Assembly (NCBI GenBank): GCA_003024985.2
Contig: PXIH01S0023955.1
Source: Euperipatoides rowelli
Lineage: Eukaryota; Onychophora; Udeonychophora; Euonychophora; Peripatopsidae
DNA: 12,155 bases
Strand: one strand, 5' to 3'
Below are positions 6,789 through 12,155 of the stretch, piece by piece. Positions within the stretch are counted from its first letter, which is position 1, and each line of letters starts with the position of its first letter. Position numbers and translations under genes: made by a program. A model generated the notes under the pieces. That model saw nothing but the letters and a program-made list of their open reading frames with translations. It had not been told where the DNA came from and did not search any database.

Positions 6789-7399
6789 TGTGATGATTCT
6801 TTAATCTATAATATTTTATTATAAGTAATAATATTTGTTTAGTTATTCTCTGTTTACATTTGCTTGCGCATTCCATATGTTTTGCTTTCAGCTGTGGCGT
6901 GATTACTTTAATTAGTAAATGCGTCACATATGTTCTAACTCTGGAATGAACGAGCCTATGCTAATTTACTAATTATACAATATGTACATTATAAAATATT
7001 TCTCCTTTATGTAAAAGTTGTCTTTGCCTTAGTGAGTGGTTGCCATCACCAATAGATGACAACCAGATCTCTAACGTTCATCCAGTCCATGGATTTTGTA
7101 TAACAATATTTTATTTCTAGTATGCTAATTAGCAAGGTGGCTAGCCGTTAATACTTATCAGTGTAAATAGTTTTATTTATCCGTTCAATAGACAGAGATT
7201 TATTTACAAAGTATTAGTAGTGTCATATCCAGTTTTATTTTATAACATCAGCACCAGCAGCCAGTCTTATGACATAACCATAGCAACAAGCAGTCCCGCA
7301 GTTAAAACCAGAGAACATCAGAAGATTATCAACATTCTCCTCTCCGCCCACTCCATTCTGTAGTGGCTCTGACCCCCCTAGGGCCAGAGTTCATTATAA
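6789..7399 (+). repeat. 3' long terminal repeat
   Basis: The 611-bp partner of the 5' LTR retains the TATA box (6990-6996), U3 inverted repeat and most of U5. It differs by scattered substitutions, a deletion of about 12 bp near 6985-7000, a weakened hairpin and a mutated AATAAA. Confidence 0.9.
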
Positions 7400-7404
7400 T
7401 ATAT

Positions 7405-7790
7405 TTATATACATTGTTGCACCCTATCAAATAAGAGTGCCATCCCTATTTCTGAGCCAAAAGTTAGGTAAAGTGTGCCATCGTCAAAAAGAGTGCCATC
7501 ACCACACAAACGTTTTGATCACACTAAAAGAAATTCAAGCTATGCCGTGCAACTGCACCCTCCTAGTCTTTACCTCATCTAAGGTTCAGGAGAATGTTTC
7601 TATGTAACCCAAATATAGTAAGTACACCATTTTGAAAAAGTATTTTAAAGAATTCTGATTCTAGCAGACAAATGTGCCTGGGAAGTTTTGTAGTGCATTG
7701 TGGTAAATTTAAGGTTCACTAGCATGATGCCAAATAAGGGTTTAATTCCAAACGAATGATAAAAGCATAGACAATTGATCGGTATTCTAC
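7405..7790. other. Intergenic spacer with three AGTGCCATC-like units
   Basis: No gene is seen. AAGAGTGCCATC occurs at 7433-7444 and 7489-7500, with AAGTGTGCCATC at 7471-7482, so three near-identical 12-mers lie within 70 bases. Their meaning is unknown. Confidence 0.5.
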
Positions 7791-8189
7791 TGTGTATGTG
7801 TGTGTATGTGTGTGTATGTGAAGAGTGTGTGTGTGCAGTATGTGTATGGGATGTATGTGTGTAGGGTGTGTGGGGGGGGCATTGTGTGTGTGGGTAATGT
7901 GTGTGTAGATGGTGTTGGGAAATGTGTAGGTGGTGTGTGGGTAATGTGTGTAGGTGGTGTGTTTGATATGGATGTGTAGGAATGTTTGTAGGTGGTGTGG
8001 TCTGTGCATTATGGTTAGTGTGGTGATGTTATGGTTAGTATGGTTAGTGTGGTGTGGTCTGTGTGTTATGTTTAGTGTAGGATATGTTGGGTGTGATGTG
8101 TCTGGTGTGTGTGGCATGGTGTGTTGCATGTGGGGTTGGTGGGTGCAATTGTTAGGGGTATGATATGTGTGTGTGCATCTGTGTGTGTT
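7791..8189. repeat. G/T-rich minisatellite
   Basis: About 400 bp almost devoid of C on the plus strand. It opens with three perfect TGTGTATGTG decamers (7791-7820). It then passes through a 21-24 bp unit around AATGTGTGTAGGTGGTGTG (three copies, 7896-7965), and a longer unit around GTGTGGTCTGTG...TTAGTG (near 7994 and 8050). It decays into (GT)n by 8189. Reading frames across it on either strand encode only His/Thr/Pro or Val/Cys/Trp-rich low-complexity peptides and are not genes. Confidence 0.92.
7863..7893 (+). other. Possible G-quadruplex tract in the minisatellite
   Basis: GGG, then an eight-G run long enough for two tracts, then GGG near 7891 give four G-tracts with loops of about 5, 2 and 12 bases. 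The last loop is long, so stability is uncertain. Confidence 0.35.
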
Positions 8190-8890
8190 TTTTTTTTTAT
8201 TCTCACTAAAAAGTTAAATATAAAGTCAAAATAATTATTCAGATTTGTAAGAAATGCTGCTCACTAAAACCGAGACGTTACACAATACTTTATAATTAAA
8301 TTAAAGAAACTCTCAAAAGACAAAAAAAAATTAAAACTGAATCTAATTTTCAGCTAAATGATTGTTTACTACATTATTACTAATAAGAATGAAAAGTGGT
8401 TGGTAATCTAGCCTATAGTTCCCTTTCAACAAATGTGTCTTTAAATGGATAAAAATAAAATATGTCAATACTAGGTATATTTTAATAATAAAAAAATTAT
8501 TTACAAGATAAATTTACTATTAATTTAGTCAGGTTCCTAGCAGGCAGAACTTAAACCAAGACTATATCTAAAAAAAAAGTATTAATAATAATTTTCTTGT
8601 GTAAAATATAATTTTTCTACATTACTTCCGATTCATAAAAAAACTGACTTTACCAAAGCTTATCATACCTCTCCTGCGTTTTGTAGCCATTTCCAATTTG
8701 ACAACCCTTCTAGTAAGAATGGAAGCCAAGAGAGCCTTAAACTGGTTTATAAATACCTATTTCAACTTCAATAATTTATAGCCTATGTATTTTTTTAAAA
8801 AAAAAATGCTTGTTTAATTAATCAATTTGTTATATTCGGTCTGAAAATGCATCAAAATTTGACTTTTATACCATATTTATCAAAATATAA
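8190..8890. other. AT-rich spacer, no gene seen
   Basis: Nothing I can support as coding or RNA. TTATTACTAATAA at 8374-8386 repeats a motif seen near 4075 and 4766. Short A and T runs are frequent. Confidence 0.45.
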
Positions 8891-8899
8891 AACTTTGAT

Positions 8900-8909
8900 G
8901 TGACGTCAC
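8900..8909. promoter_or_regulatory. CRE-type palindrome upstream of THAP fragment
   Basis: GTGACGTCAC, identical to the 10-mer at 2844-2853, lies about 190 bp before the THAP start codon. A full ATF/CREB site is uncommon in such A/T-rich DNA; use as a promoter element is inferred. Confidence 0.4.
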
Positions 8910-9095
8910 GTCTATATTTTTGCCAGAGAAATCTCACATGGATTTCACTTAAGTGGTTGTCAAGAGTAGTATTTACATATTATCATCACTTTCATTACTA
9001 TAACGCTGAGCTGCTTAAACCTTATATTTTTGTGATAACATTTTAGTTTTTTTCACTTTATAAGGTATTTATAAACATTTTTACCTTTCAGTGTA

Positions 9096-9299
9096 ATGGC
9101 TCCTTTAAGTTGCATTGTTAAAAATTGCTCAAGTTCTCGGAAAAAAACATGTAGCCTACGTTTTTTTGTTACTAAAGTCAGTAAGGATCGGGCTTTAATT
9201 GATTTGTAGATCAAATTCATTCATCAATTAAAAGCTAATTTTTGTGGATCTAAAAAGAGTAATAATCACATGGTTTACAATTTCCTTCAAACTGACTAG
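9096..9299 (+). pseudogene. THAP zinc-finger domain, stop at conserved Trp
   Basis: THAP domains are C2CH zinc fingers binding DNA, found at the N-terminus of P-element-type transposases and of host regulators. From ATG 9096 the frame reads MAPLSCIVKNC, giving the first zinc pair as C6-x4-C11 at the usual position. It continues with RFFVTKVSKDRALIDL, which fits the 'F-x-F-P-K...R' block with the usual proline replaced by threonine. The next codon, TAG at 9207-9209, falls where the invariant tryptophan (TGG) is expected, one base away. The same frame then continues with IKFIHQLKANFCGSK up to TAG 9297-9299, but the final C-x2-H pair is not recognisable. A pyrimidine-rich stretch ending in CAG (9091) just before the ATG could be a splice acceptor. 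Most likely a pseudogene; an exon ending at the GTAGAT next to the stop is an alternative. Confidence 0.55.
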
Positions 9300-9415
9300 C
9301 CGTATCTCTTACTCTAAGATAAAAACAAAATGTATACTCCATATCATTTCGTGAATCACTTTCCACCATTTTGTAATAATAAACAGCTTAAATGTGTGAC
9401 AGTTCAATCCTTCAC

Positions 9416-9451
9416 AGACCAATCAGATTGTGTAGATTAGTTCACTAGCAT
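9416..9451 (+). repeat. 36-bp exact direct repeat, copy 1
   Basis: An exact 36-base match to 10714-10749, beginning AGACCAATCAGATTGTG. It lies 13 bases before the N at 9464. See copy 2. Confidence 0.9.
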
Positions 9452-9469
9452 AACAAGCTTAAANTTTTA

Positions 9470-10712
9470 TTTTATGTTTTGATATTTAGTTAGGGGTTAG
9501 TTTGACTAACTATGATTTCTTGGGCCTCAATGTAAGGTGTGGTCCAAGAGTTGCAGTCAGACTGGAAGCACAAATTTATCTAGAGTAATGCACTCGACAA
9601 AGAACAACAAGACGGGGACCCCCTTCTGTATAAACTCTGTTTTCTTCACATATTTGTTCAAGATGATTTTTAAAGTATCATAATGTGGTTTTACAGTAGG
9701 GGGGTCTCCGATTTAACTAGCGTCCGCACTACAGAATTCTGCACCATGCATGTTTTTTTTTTTATCACGTCTTGACGGCTGTCCTAACTGGTCGTCCACT
9801 AAACTTGATCGTATTTTTTTTTAATAAATTAAAATGTTATTTTGGTGGTGTAGGGTTTTCTGTGGTTCCAATGGTAAGATAGGAAGGGGGGATGCTTAGA
9901 TTGTAAAATGTTAAAGTATTGATTTTTTTATTTTATTTACGAAGTCAGAAATCTAGTCCATTTTTTTTAAATAGTTAATAATGTTTGAAAATCTATTTTC
10001 CCTTTCGTTGCGCTATTGGAATTTCAAAATCCGTCCCCTGCAAATTATGAAATATTGATTTTTTTTTAATAATTATTTTTATTTTTTTCTTCTAAAACTG
10101 GTTTTTTTTTTAAAACGTTTTGGCATTGATTTTTTTCCCCCTTATATTTTTTTTGGGTAGTAAAAGTACTACGTCAGCAATTTTAGTGTACCCCAGGATG
10201 GCANCCGAATTGAATTTTAAATTCTGTTAATTTATTATAAATGAATTTCTAAACTTTCGTTTGAGTTTATTTCTGAGATAATCAACATGATTATGTTTGC
10301 AAGTTTGGTAATGATTTATTTTATTTTTTGTTCCGAGTCGGACGGGGCACAAAATGGCCACCGTGAATTTTTATTAAAATTTTAAATTTTAAATTTTAAT
10401 TTAGTTTTTTTCTACTATCGTTCAATAAGCTATCCTGGAGGACTCTAATTTTCATTTTGTTTTACCATCATTAAAAATTAAATAATTTTTTAATGTGATG
10501 ATTTCTTTTCTCAATAACTAATTTAATTGAGATTTAAATAATTGAAGTTTGGTTTTAATGAAACAATTTCATTAATGATTAATTATTTTTATTTGACCAC
10601 CCGTGAGTATGTTTATTGATTTTAATAAATCTGTCCGTTAAAAGTAAGCAATTTAAATATTTTTGCTGATGTCTGTCCGTGTGTATTTTTATTGTCACCG
10701 TTAGTTATTGGG
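9470..10712. other. T-rich low-complexity stretch, no gene seen
   Basis: Many T runs of 7-12 and A/T palindromes (for example around 10385-10400) but no coding signal. GGATGGCANCCGAATT near 10198 and AAATGGCCACCGTGAATT near 10352 look like degenerate copies about 155 bp apart. Flanked by single N bases and by the 36-bp direct repeat. Confidence 0.45.
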
Positions 10713-10713
10713 N

Positions 10714-10749
10714 AGACCAATCAGATTGTGTAGATTAGTTCACTAGCAT
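10714..10749 (+). repeat. 36-bp exact direct repeat, copy 2, abutting an N
   Basis: Starts at the base right after N 10713 and is identical to 9416-9451. The coincidence with the N makes a contig-join artefact as likely as a biological repeat. Confidence 0.9.
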
Positions 10750-10982
10750 TTATTTTTTTTATTTGCAGTAAGCGGTTTTTATAAAAACTCAAAACAAACA
10801 CAAGTAGGATGAAAATAAAACTTTAACAGTTTTAATGTTTTTATTTGTATTAAAAAATATATTCTATAAAAATGTTTGAATTCTTAATAAAAATGTTGCA
10901 CATGATAGCAGCTTGAATTTTTTGTTTGTAAATAGTTTTTCTATTTGTTTATTTTCTTTATTTTATTATACCATATTTATAA

Positions 10983-11075
10983 TTTGTTCAAAGAGAGAGA
11001 CTGATGTAGAGAGAGACCTTGAAGCATTCAGCAAAGAAAGTATCTCTGCCAGGGTGATTCAAAAGACAGACTCTG
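10983..11075 (-). pseudogene. Possible continuation of the gypsy-like RT
   Basis: The minus strand reads VCLLNHPGRDTFFAECF, which could correspond to the 'Q-x-L...R-x-TAF' stretch that follows 'FSTLD' in Ty3/gypsy RT, and it lies just where that would fall. The plus strand is also open here (DVERDLEAFSKESISARVIQ) and ends at TCTG/GTAAG, a fair splice donor, so a short host exon is the competing reading. I favour the RT reading weakly on position and orientation. Confidence 0.25.
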
Positions 11076-11099
11076 GTAAGATAATGTAAAAAAAAAAAC

Positions 11100-11330
11100 A
11101 TTATTAAGGTGGAGAAAACTTTCATACCTCCGAGTCTTAAATTATGTCCTTAAACCACACCAGAGGGAAATGGTAAGGCTCAGTTTGTGCATTGACCTTT
11201 CTGAGGTCAAGCACAATCCTAATATTCAGATTATCCTTTTTAGGTACCACTAATATTGGTACAATGATTAACTTTCGCCTTTTTTAAAATTCCTGCGATT
11301 TCTAATTGAGTTATTTTATTAGTGGCTCAT
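11100..11330 (-). pseudogene. Gypsy-like RT N-terminal fragment
   Basis: TQLEIAGILKKAK near 11275-11312 matches the 'L...GII..S' opening of Ty3/gypsy RT. After a frame change come VPKKDNLNIRIVLDLRKVNA (about 11185-11247), the 'KKD...R...D-R-x-LN' block of RT motifs 1-2, and then TEPYHFPL. Stops follow; VFSTL near 11105-11120 fits the 'YFS-x-LD' block that contains the first catalytic aspartate in relatives, but that aspartate is not recognisable here. The rest of RT, RNase H and integrase are missing. The R-x-V-x-DLR-x-xN pattern separates it from non-LTR and BEL/Pao RTs. Confidence 0.78.
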
Positions 11331-11559
11331 ACAGGGAGTGGGGTGTACAATACTGACTTAATATATCCTCCTTATTGGTAAATTGAGGTTTAATGGTAGG
11401 AACGTTAGCTCTAGTAATATTTTCCACATCTTCTATTGGAATGTTTTTATTTTTAAGATCTGTTTGAAAACACTTTTGTGATGGCCACCAATGCCCAAGT
11501 CGTTGATCCTGAACAATGGGTGCAATTCCCTCTCTGCCCACAGATAAGGTGAATGGCAT
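11311..11559 (-). pseudogene. Protease-RT linker of the gypsy-like pol
   Basis: An 82-codon open frame lying between protease and RT. It contains no catalytic motif that I recognise. Intact relatives have a segment of similar length here that ends with a 'C/Y-x-TP' element before the RT; YCTPHSLYEP near the C-terminus fits that. It is separated from the protease frame by a shift in a nine-T run (11576-11584 on the plus strand shows nine A). The ATG at 11559 directly follows a TGA and is probably not a true start. Confidence 0.6.
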
Positions 11560-11573
11560 TCAATTGTTCAAAT

Positions 11574-11876
11574 TTAAAAAAAAACTTTATAGCATTTAAA
11601 ATTGATTCTGGCCTGATTAGCTGTCAAAAGATCAGTGCCAATAATTACTTGAAACAAATATTCTAAATACATAGGGCAACAAATATTGTTCCCTAAACTA
11701 AAATTGACTACAGTCTTAAAGCCTGTTTAGACTTTTGAGAAACCAAAGAATCAATATTAGAGTGTCTGAAATTTGATGACAATTTTTTTATTAATTAAAA
11801 TAAACTCAGAGACAGTATCAACTAAAGTGAGTAACTCTGTTTTAAATAATTTGATTTTAATGGTTTGTTTACAAAA
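11574..11876 (-). pseudogene. Retropepsin-like aspartic protease, degenerate
   Basis: The protease would mature the Gag-Pol polyprotein. The frame gives KLFKTELLTLVDTVSEF with the active-site triad D-T-G changed to D-T-V, then ILINKK. Stops at 11757-11759, 11751-11753 and near 11730 interrupt the flap region. The same frame then resumes with TGFKTVVNFSLG and ends in VIIGTDLLTANQARINF, the usual hydrophobic 'IIG-x-D-x-L' block near the protease C-terminus. Order and spacing match a retropepsin of about 100 residues. Loss of the active-site glycine plus three stops make it inactive. Confidence 0.75.
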
Positions 11877-12076
11877 TTAGTTAAAAATTTTGCTGAAGTT
11901 TTAATTTTTCTTAAATTTTTCTTGGCTCTTTTAAGAGGAGGAGGACTATTTTTTTGGTTTATAGAATTAATTCTATAAATAATGGTACCTACACTCCTTG
12001 CACTAAGACTTTCTTTAACGTTTATAATATCGTTAATCGAATTAGGTTTAGGGGAATTGGGGGGGAATACCGCGCA
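11822..12076 (-). pseudogene. Open frame upstream of protease (Gag/Pol junction?)
   Basis: Eighty-four codons without an ATG, bounded by TGA (12077-12079) and TAG (11822-11824). It is proline-rich at the start (PPNSPKPNS) and strongly basic near the middle (PPPLKRAKKNLRKIK). It overlaps the protease frame by about 55 bases in another frame, and a seven-C run at its upstream end may hide a further shift. No CCHC zinc knuckle is visible. Probably the C-terminal Gag or N-terminal Pol spacer of the same element. Confidence 0.45.
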
Positions 12077-12155
12077 TCAAAGTTTTTCATATTACATGAT
12101 ATAATTAATGAATTTTTCTAACACTGTCCTTTTCTGGTTGCAATATGTACCAATA

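Larger units (their letters stand above)
5490..7399 (+). mobile_element. Gene-empty LTR retrotransposon with both LTRs
   Basis: Two long direct repeats, 5490-6109 and 6789-7399, share order and sequence throughout. By eye roughly one base in ten differs, plus a few indels. A primer binding site follows the left copy immediately and a polypurine tract precedes the right copy immediately, which fixes plus-strand orientation. TATAT flanks both sides (5485-5489 and 7400-7404), a possible 5-bp target duplication, though in A/T-rich DNA. The interior is only 679 bp and has no gag or pol, so this is a non-autonomous derivative needing proteins in trans. LTRs begin TGTGATG but end TATAG/TATAA rather than the common CA. 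The LTR difference implies an old insertion. Confidence 0.92.
11095..12155 (-). mobile_element. Ty3/gypsy-like retrotransposon pol remnant
   Basis: Reading the minus strand from the window end: a proline- and lysine-rich stretch, an aspartic protease, a linker, and the start of a reverse transcriptase. This is the gag/pol order of Ty3/gypsy elements. Multiple stops and frameshifts at homopolymers disable it. The element runs off the window at 12155 on its 5' side and fades at a ten-base A run (11090-11099) on the other, apart from a possible further piece at 10983-11075. No LTR is visible. It need not be related to the LTR element at 5490-7399. Confidence 0.8.

Noticed and set aside
6512-6927. 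71- and 80-codon minus-strand frames
   Set aside because: They lie antisense to the LTR element interior, the 22-bp repeats and the LTR edge.
5490-7399. Segmental duplication rather than LTR pair
   Set aside because: A primer binding site and a polypurine tract lie exactly at the inner borders of the two repeats, which a plain duplication would not explain.
7433-7500. CRISPR-like array from the AGTGCCATC units
   Set aside because: Only three 12-mers with unequal 18-38 base spacing in a eukaryotic sequence; not an array.
7719-8163. 136-codon minus and 69-codon plus reading frames
   Set aside because: They cross the G/T minisatellite; their His/Thr/Pro or Val/Cys/Trp-rich composition follows from the repeat.
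1-12155. tRNA, rRNA or other structured RNA genes
   Set aside because: No cloverleaf with A/B boxes or rRNA-like stretch was recognised on either strand; the only tRNA-related sequence is the primer binding site.

Overview
This window looks like AT-rich, repeat-dense nuclear DNA from a metazoan, most likely an invertebrate. I found no intact host gene. Nearly every recognisable coding trace belongs to a decayed transposable element. They are jockey/CR1-like non-LTR retrotransposons, a Ty3/gypsy-like pol, a PIF/Harbinger-type DNA transposon and possibly a Polinton-like integrase. The species cannot be named from the sequence. Six isolated N bases (2360, 4248, 6226, 9464, 10204, 10713) suggest a draft assembly.

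Layout. 45-84 holds nested inverted repeats. 123-290 (+) reads like the C-terminal part of a Polinton/F54H12.3-type integrase with two stops. About 300-1815 (-) is a broken non-LTR element: endonuclease tail, linker and reverse transcriptase (RT) with YADD. 2329-3073 is a 745-bp Harbinger-like element with 21-bp terminal inverted repeats, TTA target duplications and a remnant MADF (Myb/SANT-like) gene. 3190-4072 (-) is a second, different non-LTR RT fragment. 4073-5484 is AT-rich DNA with short repeats. 5490-7399 is a complete-looking but gene-empty LTR retrotransposon: two ~615-bp LTRs, tRNA-type primer binding site, polypurine tract, probable TATAT target duplication. 7791-8189 is a G/T-rich minisatellite. 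9096-9299 (+) is a THAP zinc-finger start whose conserved tryptophan position is a stop codon. 9452-10713 is T-rich low-complexity DNA bracketed by a 36-bp exact direct repeat and N bases. About 11095-12155 (-) is a Ty3/gypsy-like pol remnant (region upstream of protease, protease, RT start).

How the parts relate. There is no operon or host pathway; the window is a graveyard of independent insertions. The most informative items are the LTR element (a strong hairpin just downstream of its TATA box, like a TAR position), the Harbinger derivative (MADF fragment with a CRE-type palindrome close upstream), and the THAP pseudogene. The two minus-strand non-LTR fragments cannot be one element, because each carries its own RT motifs. 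All protein assignments rest on motif recognition by eye, without database searches.
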